Positions 12,212-25,142 of a DNA stretch of 64,000 bases are shown in pieces (within the stretch, counting starts at the first letter, position 1; each line of letters opens with the position of its first letter). The notes under the pieces are model-generated. The model did no database searches, had not been told where the DNA came from, and saw only the letters and a list, made by a program, of their open reading frames with translations. Both the position numbers and the translations under genes were made by a program. Source of the stretch: Cacajao melanocephalus. Lineage: Eukaryota; Chordata; Mammalia; Primates; Pitheciidae. The stretch is taken from assembly GCA_963573385.1 (NCBI GenBank), contig CAUYLG010071551.1, forward strand, positions 85,312 to 149,311, given 5' to 3'.

Positions 12212-12335
12212 CTTTTAATGATTGCCTATTAAGTACCAAACATTTTACAGGCTGCCTATTGTTTAATCTTCACAAACTGTAACAAGGGCATTTCCGAACT
12301 CGGTGCCTACAAGAAAACTGAGGCGCAAAGAGGGC
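12212..12335 (-). mobile_element. MIR-family SINE relic
   Basis: The pattern of 'attaagtaccaaacattttaca', then 'tttaatcttcacaaactgta', then 'aaaactgaggcgcaaagag' matches the order of the MIR 3' half read on the minus strand. The copy is strongly diverged, as expected of a pre-eutherian element. Confidence 0.6.
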
Positions 12336-14934
12336 AGACCTGGCTGTAGATCTCTGCACCCAAACAAACTCCAGGCCTCAGAGGAGTTGATGAGGCCGCC
12401 ATTGAGGGGCCCTGCAGCCTGGGTCGTCTCCTGGGTAACCTGGGAGAGGGGGCTACGCTGCCCTTCACGAGCCTCTAGCATACAGTCCTAGAAGGATTTC
12501 AGTGATGGGCAATCCCTTTCTAAGGACTTGAAGCTTTGGGCACTATTTTAAAATGTAGTGCCTACATCCCTATTCTGAAACATCCACAGGAAAGTCAGTT
12601 ACCAGGACTCTCTTACTCAACCAGAGGAGTCCAGAGTCTACCACACATGTGTCCCTCAAGTATCACCTTTCTTGCTCCACCTCACCAGGGTTTGAGATTT
12701 AAACTGAAATTCATTGGACTTCAGTTTCAGCTCACAACCTCTAAACTGAGCCCAGAGCTCCCCCTTCAGCCCGGGCAGGGACAACACAGGCTTAGAAGCA
12801 CCGGGAAACCTAGGAGAGGATTAACTTGGCTCCTAATTTCCAAGTGCCACCTCAGCCATTTCTCCACTTGTCAGAGGTTTATTTAGTGAGCAGAAAGGAC
12901 CACCCACCCCTAAGCTGGGAAAGAACAAAGCGGGGGCTCTGGAAACCCACGTGTTAACCTTTGAAAGCAAAGCTCCAGGAGGTCCACCTCCCAAACGTTG
13001 TTATTTGTGCCTCCAACTCCAACTCCCAGCCTTTGCTTCGCGTGTTGTGGCCTTCCTTCTCATGTAGAGAGGCTGTCTGATGACTGCTTGCTTACACTTT
13101 AGAGAGGATGCTTTAAATTATGGATTCGAACATTTTGCAGAAGGTAGGAGGAGTAAGATAGAACAGGCAAAGCTAGGAAGCAAGGAAAGAGTGTTTGGGG
13201 CCTGTGGCAGGGGGCAGTTGTGGTTTGAGAGTTGCTTGGGCAGACTTTTCCCCCTATTTCTTCTACAAAGACACAATTCCAGCACAGAGCTTCTCCACTG
13301 TCTAGCTACTCTCCCTTTTCCCTTTTTCTTCACTCTCCCAATATACTGATGGCTGAGCAAGAAGAATCAGGGAGAGGAACCCCACACTGCTGTCTTCTGG
13401 GCCATCAGTCATACAGGGCACTGACTCTAGGTGGCCATTAAGAATGAATTGTTGTTAAAGATTCCTGGAAGCCACACTCATCCCGGCCCAGCCATCTATT
13501 TTCCTTTGGACATGGAAGTGATATTCTGGGAAGTATCAGGTGCATTTCCTGGGGTTTTGGGCCTCTAGGCCCTAATTGTCCCTGGTGGAGGGGACAATTC
13601 TAAAGTGGGAGGTGGCTAAATAAGTTGTCATTTAATGGGACTTTTTGACCCCCATAAGGGTATGTTAATTCATTTTCCAGTTGTTACAGTGACAGAAGGA
13701 GAGACTATGGTGATTTCTCTTGTTTAGTTACAGTTATTGATTGTCTAACTCAGTGGTGAAAATCAAGGCTGACAGACAAGTGAAAACCAAATTCAGAGAG
13801 TGGTACTGCATTCATGCATTTTTCTCTCCTTTAACATCCTCTGCCATAGTTTCTGCTGCTAGCTGTGGCTGGGGACCACATTCCACTTTAGGAATCCCTA
13901 GAGGAGGAGGCTGACCCCACCGGGCCATGGGGTTGGAATTAGGCTGCCAATGTGAATTGAACTCAGTTTTTCTTCCTCTGAAAAGGATGGCATTGACCTG
14001 GCAGTGACATCTCCTCTCCTGGCAGGGGACTCCAGCAGTCTGGCAATTACTTTAAAAATCAAGAAATTCAAGAAAGAGATTAAAAGAAACTGTAGGAAAA
14101 CAAAATAAAAATAATCGTGCACAAAATTTAAAGGGCATTTGATATTTTGCAGCAACCATGGCTAAAACTAGTTGTCTCCATTACACTGGATTTCTCCACG
14201 TGGTTTCTAGAGTCCATTTCCTTTATTCAATATCTCTGAGCCTCTTTTGCCTGGGAGTCCCACATTTGCAAACAAGCAGGTCTAGTCTCCCGTCTCGTTC
14301 TACCCACTGGAGCTAAGATAGGGAAACCTGGAGGCTGAGGTGAGGAGCTGGGTTAGGAAAGGCCCCCAGCTGTGCTGGCAGGTACCTCATAGGTTCTCCC
14401 CCACCCAGCTACCAGAGGAGCAGCCATTTGCGCTGCACACAGGGAAGCCTCTGGGATCCCTGCCATCCCTGGTGACTTGGGCCAGAGTGATCTTATTATA
14501 GTTATTAACGACCAGAGTGATTTCTTAAGCCAAGATAAAAAAGAAATGGATTCATATGAGAAAACCAATGTAGTTCAGACTCCGTGGGAAGGCTGAAAAT
14601 AGGGGACTGCCCTGGCAAACACAATCACGGTCGCTTCTCTGTGCTCCAGAGTTTGCAATTGTGCAGGACTGAAATGCAATTACTAGAAACAATTAGACTA
14701 TACTGTGCTTAAGGTGGACAGAAAATAGAAGACACTTCTGGCACATTTAAGAAAACGTACTAACCCCATGCACCCCGCTTCTTCCCCTGCGGTAAGTTTA
14801 TTGTAAGTCTCTACTTTACTAAAAATGACACCCTCCTGAAAGCCATGGGGAGTTTGGACAGCTCCACCACTCAGAATTAGGGACATGGCCAAGATGTTGC
14901 TTAAGCTGCTTATCAGAGGCTGAGTGGCAAGTGC
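12336..14934. other. Unique DNA, nothing recognised
   Basis: A repeat-poor stretch of about 2.6 kb. Short AT-rich parts at 13,610-13,780 and 14,640-14,700 carry TTAAT and CAATTA cores but no dense motif cluster. No exon, RNA gene or transposon could be supported. Confidence 0.45.
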
Positions 14935-15070
14935 TTAAAGTGATTCAGAGTCAGGCACATCTGGGTTGGGTTTTGGCTTCTGGATGGGCTTTGTGATCTC
15001 CAGCCTGCTGACTTCTCCTTTTACACCTTTGCAAAACAAGGATATTTGTCACATATCCTCATAACTGTGC
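14935..15070 (+). mobile_element. MIR SINE relic
   Basis: The order 'agagtcaggcacatctgggtt', 'ggcttctggatgggctttgtgatct', 'ttttacacctttgcaaaacaaggat' follows the MIR core (lesion-site, tRNA-related part to the CORE). It is diverged, but collinear over more than 100 bp. Confidence 0.6.
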
Positions 15071-15982
15071 ATTTGTGTCTTCGGGAAAATTCTGTTTCCT
15101 TCCTAAAAGCTTGAAAAGCCATCTCTCCTCACCACTCACCATGCACCATGAGGTGTGGCTTCCTAGACCAGCTGTTTACCCTTTCAGCACTCCCCTCCCC
15201 GCCCCAAGACCCTGGGCTCTGGGGACTTCATGTCCTTCTCTCTGGTCTCACAAGTGAGTTTTTGAACAGCTTTGATTTGTGATCTCCAACTTTGGTGGAT
15301 AAGGTCTGATTATTGAGTTCTGGCTATTGCTCTTCAGCCAGTTCTATTATCCTCCTGCTGGGAAGTCCATGTCTGACCCTCCCCACAAGTGATGGTCCCC
15401 AAAGCTGGCCGGATCCCAAGCAAAAACCCCAATATGTAGATGGAGCAACACTTTCTCCTGCCCACCTGCTGCCAGTCCGCAGGTATATGATGGGGCTTGG
15501 GAGTGGGAACCACATAGGGTCGAGCTGGCCACAGGAATTGAGAGGTAACACTTGCACTAGCTGTGCCAGAGCCCTGGGCCGTACCCAGGGACCTGGGTGG
15601 TAGGGACCCACCTGAGCTTGGACTCCACTGCCCCTCCCTGAGCTGAGAAGAGTTTGAGGTCCACAGGTAGTAGGCCCTCTCAGAGCGCACTCCTTCTTAG
15701 TGAGTCCTGCTGTATGCCAGGCCCCCCTTCTAATTTTTCCACTACGGGAAGTAAATATCTTGCATATATTTCCATAGAGATCAGACCCTAATTATGCCTG
15801 ATCACAGTGCAGAAATGAGGCTGTGGCAGCCAGAGGGCGCCTGGGCTGTGGAAGATGCTTGGAACTTTACATAGATCTCTTTAAAAACTGTTTTGTTTGG
15901 ACCTTGGGAGGGTCAGGAACAGATAGGTTGGTGTCTGAAAAGGGAGCAGCCTGGATTCCCCATTTTGAGAAAGGAGGCCTTG
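15071..15982. other. Unique DNA, nothing recognised
   Basis: No repeat or exon recognised. Minus frames of 95 and 118 residues at 15,324-15,690 overlap plus frames of similar length, a sign of stop-poor composition rather than coding. Confidence 0.4.
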
Positions 15983-16024
15983 GGGTCACCTGTCAGGTGA
16001 AAGCTGTCAAGGGTCACCTGTCAG
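15983..16024. promoter_or_regulatory. Direct repeat with three E-boxes
   Basis: The 14-mer GGGTCACCTGTCAG occurs exactly at 15,983-15,996 and 16,011-16,024. Each copy holds CACCTG, and a CAGGTG lies between them (15,994-15,999). CACCTG/CAGGTG are E-boxes of the type bound by ZEB and SNAI repressors and some bHLH activators. Spacing between the copies is 28 bp. Function is inferred. Confidence 0.35.
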
Positions 16025-17029
16025 AGGAAGCAACAAGTCAGTGAGCTTGTGACTGCCCCTGTTTTACCCAACTCTTGCAGCCTCAGGCCACCAGGACTCC
16101 TCCCAGGGACCACCATGTTAGGACACCATTCATCTGGGACCTGGTAAAATCTCTTAAACTTGCAGACTTAGAAAGGAAAGGAGCCAGGCAACGGAGCAGC
16201 GGAAACATCCTCTCTGTCACATGAACTTTATTGCAGATCAGGAAGTTATCTAACAGCTGCCAAAAATCTTCTGACTCCAGAACTCCAAATGTTGACTGTT
16301 TCTCACACCTCAACACTGGGTATGGAGTCTGCTGCCTTAGGGGTCATTCAGATTTTCCATTCCCTTTCAGAGTCCATCTACCCCCACCTGCCTGGTTGCA
16401 TTTGGAGATGATTTTCCTTTCTTCCATTCGCAGACCATGTGGCTCACATACTTACCTGGGCTGGCTGTTTCCCTCACCCCCCACCTCACACCCACCATAA
16501 AGGGAATTCCAAATCTCTTCCTGAAGAGGGAAAGCCAGGTTGAGAAAGGGTCAGAAAAAGGAAGCTGAGTCTGAAATCCAGGCATGCAATACTATATTCT
16601 TTCCAGGATGCCTTTGGTTCATTCCAGAAAAAAAAATGTGCAGCATGAGAAGTAATTTTAGTGGGCGCCCTCCCTTCCTTCCATTAATGCACCAGTCTAG
16701 CTAGGTTCACGCGCGGGTACCTGGCTTTCTGTGGTCTTGTATTCCCCAAAGAGCCTGGCCAAGATCTGAGCACCAAGTAGGTGCTGAGACGACAGATCCT
16801 GTGTGGTATAAGGGATGCTCCGAAGGAGAAGGGGCAATTGTTTAAGGGCAATTGGATGCAAAGGCGCGCGTGGTTTCTGTGTGTATCCAGTTCATTTCAG
16901 CCTCACATATAACATTACCTCAGGAGGATCCGCTCCCACTTTTAACTCAGCGCCCAAACACAACCTGAATTCTCCTAGGTATCCCACGCCTCTGCATCGA
17001 GGGAGCCCGCTCCAGCTGACCAGTTTAAC
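16025..17029. other. Unique DNA, nothing recognised
   Basis: Single-copy DNA. A run of eight A at 16,629-16,636 is the only simple sequence. No exon or transposon recognised. Confidence 0.4.
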
Positions 17030-17820
17030 ACAGGCAGAGCGTTACTGCGACCTCTGCCCGGCAGTAATCCTTTCCTGACCCTCGAGGGTCAGGGAGATCC
17101 GGGCCCACCCTTCCGAGTCCAGACTTACTCCAAACGACCCTGAGAAAGAGACCTCCGCAGAGGCCTGAGCGCAGAAAGGCCCTTCTTCGCGTGGCTACTG
17201 AGGGTCCGAGGGGAGCCGGGCTGTGCCCCATTGCGCGCAACCACAGGCGCACTGAGGAGGCTGGGGCTGCTGCGCCTAGGCTCCCCGGGGCACCTCAAGC
17301 CCCATCTAGAATCTCCAGTCTTTGGGGAGGCCGAGAACAAACACAGAAGTGCTTGAGCTCTGGGCCTTGACCACGACTAGAGGGGGCCCTGGTGTAGCCA
17401 ACCCCGACGTCGTAATCGGCCACGGTTGTTTCTGTTCCCTTTCGGCGCCAATCTCCTTCACCCTTTGTGATCATCCGTAAGCGCCGCGCTCGGGCCGCGT
17501 GGCGCGCACCCCGGAAGTGCTTACGGAGACCCGGAAGCAGCAGGAGCTCGGACGCCCCGCTCTCCAGGGTCAACCCTCCTCTCTCCGCCCACTTTGGAGG
17601 GGCCCTGTCAGCAAAGCGTCACGGCGTCCCAGAGCAGGTTTCGCGTGGCGCCCCGCTCTTGCCCAGCCACCGGGACCCTCCAGCCTCTGGGTTTCCCCAC
17701 CTCGGGCAAGCCCCGACCTCCCTGCTCCTGGGAAGGAGAGGGCAGTTCCCTGGAGAGACCTCGAGTGGATTTAGATCCCTCCTTTTAACTTCGCCGTTTC
17801 TCGGGCGGCGGTGAGGTAAA
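17030..17820. promoter_or_regulatory. CpG island with E2F/CCAAT and paired ETS sites
   Basis: CpG is dense throughout, peaking at 17,395-17,660. TTTCGGCGCCAA at 17,440-17,451 matches an E2F site fused to a CCAAT core. CCGGAAGTG at 17,511-17,519 and CCGGAAGC at 17,531-17,538 are two ETS/GABP-type sites in the same orientation, exactly 20 bp apart. This grammar is typical of TATA-less, often bidirectional promoters. A 115-residue plus frame (17,467-17,814) starts inside, without a recognised domain. It is the best promoter candidate in the window, but I cannot name a gene. Confidence 0.6.
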
Positions 17821-17895
17821 GGGAAGGAGAAATTTACAATCAGGGCGAGTGACCATTTAATAAGCTCCCCAAGATTACGGTATAAATTTACTAGG

Positions 17896-18169
17896 GCCTG
17901 TAATCCCAGCTCTTTGGGAGACGGAAGCGGTGGATCGCTTGAGCTCAGGAGTTTGAGACCAACCCGGGCAACATGGGGAAACCCCATCTCTACAAAAAAT
18001 ACCAAAAGAAAAAGAAAAAAAAATAGCTGGGCGTGGTAGTGGAGGCCTGTAGTCCCAGCTACTCCGTGAGCTGAGGTAGGAGAATCACCTGAGTCCGGGA
18101 AGTCGACAGCACAGCGAGCCTTGATCGCTCCACGGCACCCCAGCCTGGGCAACGCGCGTGAGACCATCA
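17896..18169 (+). mobile_element. Alu SINE, 5' truncated, with (CA)n tail
   Basis: The element begins at GCCTGTAATCCC, so it lacks about the first 20 bases. Target-site duplications are perfect: AATTTACTAGG at 17,885-17,895 and at 18,197-18,207. The middle A-rich linker is long and interrupted. The 3' tail has been replaced by a CA repeat, listed next. The 260-residue minus frame at 17,619-18,401 reads through this Alu and is not a gene. Confidence 0.95.
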
Positions 18170-18196
18170 CATACACACACACACACACAAACACAC
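18170..18196. repeat. (CA)n grown in an Alu tail
   Basis: A CA run lies exactly between the Alu body and the right target-site copy, so it occupies the place of the poly-A tail. Confidence 0.9.
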
Positions 18197-18274
18197 AATT
18201 TACTAGGAGTCTTCGTTTGTGATTCAGAATTCTGCATGAAACAAAATGAGCACCTCCTTCGCCCCTTTTTCCTG

Positions 18275-18525
18275 AGCTGTTGGCCACTCCCCGGCGAACT
18301 GGGATGGACCCGAACCCAGGGTGCGCCGGAGGCCCTCGGGTGCACCCCGCAGCTCGCGGGAGTGCAGGGCTAGCTGGCGCGGCGCGGGCCCGGTGACCCA
18401 CCGTCGTAAGAATGCTTCAGATCCAAACTGGGCTTATTTCCGTGACGCAGGAAACATCTGGGGCGTTTTCGCAGGGCTTTGGAAAAGTACTTACTTCCGA
18501 ACTTGGCGCTAAGGTGTTCTAGGAG
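18275..18525. promoter_or_regulatory. CpG-rich patch flanking the island
   Basis: CpG is dense at 18,290-18,405, and the main island lies on the other side of the Alu. The Alu therefore seems to have landed inside a larger CpG-rich domain of about 17,030-18,525. A CRE-like GTGACGC occurs near 18,442. Confidence 0.45.
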
Positions 18526-19929
18526 ACGCACAAACTTGAGCCTGAAAGGGGGAGGGGGCCAGAGGGAATGGCAACCCTGCCAGCTGCCTGGGTGCAAACT
18601 GGGGAGCTAGCCGGTGGCAGGCACTTGGGTGAAGGACAAATTAAACACTTAGAGCCAGGTCCACCCGTTATGGCCTCATTGTTTTAATGTCTGCAGTACT
18701 TAGGCACAGTATGAGAAAGAATAATGCCTTTACATTCAGAAAAACATCAAAGACCAGAGGTTGCTCAATATGGAGCACATATGGTAGTCTCTGAAGGCCT
18801 GGCCTGCCAAAACATGTTTCTCAGTGTTTTTCTCCTTTCCTTTCTTTGGATCCCCGCCCCCCACTTTTTTTTTCTCCCCAAATGGGAGGGAGCCATTGGC
18901 TCGGGTTACCTAGGGCGCCTTGCGTTCACGTGAGGCAAGTAGGCAGCTGCATGGAGGCGATCAATGAGGCTTTTCAAGAACTGAATCAATCCTAGGAAAG
19001 GACTTTGAAGATGGGCAGTAGTAGGGGCCAGGCGATACACTACTGTATTCCCAGACCTTAGCACATTGCTCAGTAGTGAGTCAGGGAGACCCTTAGTAAG
19101 TATTTACTGAATGAATATACTGAACTAGGTGAAGCCAACAGCCTGTCAAACCACTTTTTAGGTTTCAGTCTAAGCAAGATTCATTTGCAAAGCTCCTCTT
19201 CCTTATCAACTGGTTTTACGATTATTACTACTACTGTTATCTAAACCACAATCCCAGTTTTTAAAATTACCTAGCAAACAGAGGCAGAGGACAGTTGGCT
19301 AAAAATTTAGGCAGTTTGCTTCAGTAATTTCTCTAGGTGAAATCTCAGAATGCTAGGATTCAGTAAATGATCTAGTTCAACTTCTAAATTTTTCTGAAGG
19401 TGAAGTTATTTGCTCAGGGCACATGGATAGGATGGAGCTGGGAAGGTGCCCTCTTTCCCACATCTAGTGTAGGCTGGATTCCTACCCCACATTGCCCTCA
19501 GTGGGAGGACAGGCCAGATAATTTCATCTATTTTAGCTTCTTCAATTAAATGGACTCCATCACCTCTGAAAAACGGTCTCAGGATATTATCCTTCAGCAA
19601 ATTTACATGCAGAGTTGGTATTAAAGGCAGGGGTGAATTCTTAGGGCTCCCATTTAAAAGAAGATCCACACTGTCTCCAGAGCATGCGGCTTTTTCTAAG
19701 GCAATATTGATGATGGTGGGGGAAGGAAGCACACCACACATGGAGCTGATTAAACATGAATCTTACCAAATCTTCCAGCGTTCTAGTCGCATGCATGACA
19801 CACACGGGGACCTGTGGGCAAATTACATAACCAATAGTTAGAAAACCTAGATTTTAGACTTGGCTTTGCCATCAACTCACTGCTATCTTGACCAGTCAGT
19901 TTCTCTATATTTATTTCTGTCTCTGTCTC
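18526..19929. other. Mostly unique DNA with weak L2/MIR relics
   Basis: Around 19,040-19,115 ('ttagcacattgctcagtagtgag' onward) the text resembles an L2/MIR 3' end on the plus strand. Around 19,365-19,445 it resembles a minus-strand MIR. Both are strongly diverged. No gene is seen. Confidence 0.4.
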
Positions 19930-20010
19930 TCTGTGTATATGTGTGTATGTATAGATACACATACACACACACACACACACATATATATACACACATACAT
20001 ATACAGATAG
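19930..20010. repeat. (TG)n/(CA)n/(TA)n mixed simple repeat
   Basis: A TG-rich part followed by a pure CA run of about 20 bp and a TA/CA part. The TG and CA halves are mutually complementary and could form a small hairpin. Confidence 0.85.
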
Positions 20011-21429
20011 GTTATTAATTTTTAATCTAGGTGATCTGTTTGGTCCATAAATCTGATTTCTGTTCTCATGTTCTCTGATGCTGTAATGTATCAACATTCA
20101 ATAAGCCCCTTACCCAGACCACATGGAAGCAGCAAAACCAACACTGGAACCCTTATCATTCTTATATTAAGTCCTCAGAGAACGTTAAACTTGGAAAGAG
20201 GTTTAGAAATGCTTCAGCCCCTTCATCTCACAGATGAGTACACTGGGGCCCAGGGAACTGATTTCTTCAGGTTGCAGAGATGTGGCCCACAAATCTCGGT
20301 GATAGGTGTAGGTGAACATGGATCAAGTCTTTAATCTACCTCCTCCCCATCCCCAACATCTGCAGTCCTCACCTGGCTTTCTCATTCACACCAGGGATAT
20401 CTGGGCCAAATTGGCTTCAGGAGCATGAATTTAAAGCAAAACTTAAACGTTTGGTACCATTTCACTTGGGCAGTGCTTTAACCATACCAGCTCTATTGTG
20501 TGAGACTTGGAGCTCTTAAGGGCCATTGAGACAAAGTTATGGTTCCTCTAATAAGAAATAGAGCAGCAAGTCTGATTTGTTTTGTAAGAGTCTTGAATTC
20601 CATGTAAGAGAAAGATCTCTAGGCAAACTTAACAGAGAGGCAAATTATGTAAGTAAGTAAATCCAATGTTCAGAATAGTATTCAACAGATCCTTTTCCCT
20701 CACACAACAAACTCTCAAATGATGGATATTGGAATAAGGTGAAGAAGCTACTAGGAATTATTCAACATTAAGAGTAAGGTAGTAAAGCTGGAAAGCTGTT
20801 GTTGTTTTTGTTTTTGTTTTTGTTTTTTTTTGCTTGCTTTCAGGGAGTGCCTGTTTGATGTGAGATGACTCAAGGACTGTCTGCCATGTTGAAAATTAAG
20901 TTAAGTCTAGGGCACTTCCTCCTGCCTGCCTGGCCCTGGTTGACCTTGACTAGCCCAATTGATACACTCTGGGTAGAATCCAAAGTGTTTCAGAGTAACA
21001 GTTGTGATATGATTTCCCTGGATGTGTAGTGGAACAGGTGATTTCTCTATACGAAAGTAGTCTTTTCCTTTATCACCTTCAGGCTGAGGACCTTGACAAC
21101 TTGGAGGCTAAAAAAAACCCAGAAGTGGCACCTAGTCTGAGGGACCATAAGAAGGCAGTCAGGCAGTGTAAGAATGGGCCAGCTAGCCTTGGCAGTCACT
21201 CCAGAATATTGTCCTAGGGAGGAAAAGTGCAAGCATGGAGCTGACATTCAGCCAACTGGAGGTTGACATGTAGCTTTCTGCATTTAAATCTAGATGATTA
21301 TGCTATAGCTTTGCAATATAGTAGGAAGAGTTCTGCCATTTTTCTTAAATGTAATTCTCAGGGTCCTGTTTTGGACCTCTTATATGAAACCTTCTTCCTG
21401 GGCAATACTTAATTAAAAAAAAAATACTT
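20011..21429. other. Mostly unique DNA, MIR relic and T-rich simple repeat
   Basis: A diverged minus-strand MIR relic is suggested at 20,195-20,330 ('cagatgagtacactggggcccagggaact'). A (TTTTTG)n-like run lies at about 20,798-20,831. No exon recognised. Confidence 0.45.
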
Positions 21430-21545
21430 GCCTTGTGAGGTTGTTGTGAGGACTAAATGAGATTATCTACTGAAAGTACTTTGCACAGTGCCAGATATGT
21501 AGTAAGTACTTGATGCCTGTTTGCAAATATTATTATTAATCATTA
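21430..21545 (+). mobile_element. MIR SINE 3' part
   Basis: 'gaggttgttgtgaggactaaatgagat', then 'cacagtgccagatatgtagtaagta', then 'attattattaat' is the classic collinear 3' half of MIR. Confidence 0.8.
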
Positions 21546-21639
21546 TTTGGCTTCAGCTGATACCAATGCTGTATCTCTCTATGATTCAGACTTCTTGGAG
21601 CGCTAGATCTGAATATCCAACTCCCTGCTAGAGTACATT

Positions 21640-22745
<1,106 letters not shown>

Positions 22746-22814
22746 TACCAGGATGACACAGAATTGAGTAAATGGCTTTTGTTCTATAACTTCTCATCAA
22801 GATTTTAAGAGTTA

Positions 22815-22952
22815 TTGTTCCATGCTTCAGTTTCCTCATCTGTAAAATGGGGATTAGTAACGCCTCCTAATGTTGTGAAAACTAAATGAAAAGTGAATGC
22901 AAAAGTCTTTTGCAAACAGAGTAGCAATGTACATGAATCATTATTATAATAA
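22815..22952 (+). mobile_element. MIR SINE
   Basis: 'cagtttcctcatctgtaaaat' is the most conserved MIR core, followed collinearly by 'gttgtgaaaactaaatgaaaag' and an AT-rich 3' end. Confidence 0.8.
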
Positions 22953-23719
22953 ATGCAAATCCATATTTCCCATGTATGTGCACATTTTCATATGTGCACA
23001 TAGTGTGCCCCTATTTTATGCATCCATGCATCTGTGTTTGTGTTCTTTACTGATTACATGGAAAGACAGTTTCCAAACAACTTTCTCTAGATTTCACCCT
23101 TTAAAGGTAATGCCGAAATAGATAATTGCTTTTTGATAACTGGTCCAAGTTCTAGATAAAGCAGTTTGTGGCAGTGCCCTCCAATTAACAGTCACTGTGA
23201 ATTAATGAAATCCATATATTCAAATACAAACTCAGTGCAAATTTATAAGGCACTGAGTGGATAATGATAACCTGATTACCATTTTCACTATGACTATAAT
23301 AAGACGATATCATATAATAATAAAACAATAATATAGTAGAAATGGTAATGTCGAAGGCACTCTCCTGTCAGTTTTTCCTTTGATTTTCCAATCACTTGGG
23401 GCACTTACTGAAGGCACCGTTTCACCTATTTTGCATGTGAACAAACGGGGGCTTGGAGACGTATTCATTTAACCTGACTCCTTTCCATCGCTGCCACAGA
23501 GTGATCAGAATCCTAGGATGGCCTTCCTCCTGTCTGCTTTTTCTTTCCCCACAGTCGGGGTAGGAAATTTACGCAGAATAAGTGATTTACAGAAACGAGC
23601 CAGAACTAATCAATGCGTAAACTGATCGGTGCTTGTTTATAATACTTTAAGTGCCGCAGTTATTTCTACAGTTCACGCCTGCCTTAAATGTGGAATCCAC
23701 CAGTACCAAGGGAGGTTTC
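22953..23719. other. Unique AT-rich DNA, weak MIR relic
   Basis: A possible minus-strand MIR fragment lies at about 23,355-23,462. ATAATAATA-type stretches occur near 23,290-23,335. No gene is seen. Confidence 0.4.
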
Positions 23720-24340
23720 CGGATTTCTCGATTCCCAGAAGGGAAATTGCGTCTCTTCGCAGCTCGCGGTGGCCAGCAGCCCGGCTGCCCTGGGCTCTGG
23801 AGCCAAGAGGGTCCGGGTCCTACTTCTCGCCCCCCTCGTGCCCAAGGAGGAAAGGAGGGCGCGGGCTCCTCTTCAGTCTCATCTACCCCCTGCCTCTTGT
23901 TCTTTAAAAAGCCAGGTGGCGCTAACCCTCAACCCCTGAGAGAGCTGGAGGATTTCCTCGCTTGGTCGGAGAAGAGCGAAGAGGTGGATGAAGATCGCGC
24001 TCTGGGTTGGCGCTTTCTTTCTGCTTCCTCCGCTCTTTGGAAAGAGAGATCTGCTTTTTTCGTCTTCAGCACCTCTCGCAGGATGACAGCAAGCCTAAAG
24101 GAAAACGGAGTGTCCTGTGTGCCACATGGAGCTTGGGGAAAGGAAATGATTAAAGCCTTGAGGCTTCCCGGTTCTTCGCGGTGTTTACGGTGGGTTTTGA
24201 TTGGAGGAAGGAGAGCCAGAAGAGGTTAAGGTTCCAATCTACCGCATGCTGAATCTGACTGTTGCCGACGACCTGTGAGGCCGGTAGGCACGCGCGCCTG
24301 GGTGTGCACGTACCTGTGGGTGCAGGATCATGTCTCCCTG
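23720..24340. promoter_or_regulatory. Last CpG-rich patch of the GC-rich domain
   Basis: CpG is enriched at 23,725-24,030 and again at 24,170-24,350 with a CACGCGCGCC run. A 192-residue plus frame (23,651-24,229) crosses it, the longest plus frame in the left part. It has no recognised domain and its composition follows the GC content, so I do not call a gene. A first exon or lncRNA start is possible. To the right no further island occurs. Confidence 0.45.

Positions 24341-25142
<802 letters not shown>

Noticed and set aside
17619..18401. 260-residue minus-strand frame, the longest in the window.
   Set aside because: It reads through CpG-island DNA, a CA repeat and the complement of an Alu, with typical Alu-derived peptide text. 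No conserved domain.
23651..24229. 192-residue plus-strand frame in a CpG patch.
   Set aside because: No domain recognised, overlapping frames of similar length exist, and the composition follows the GC content. Kept only as a possible transcript start.
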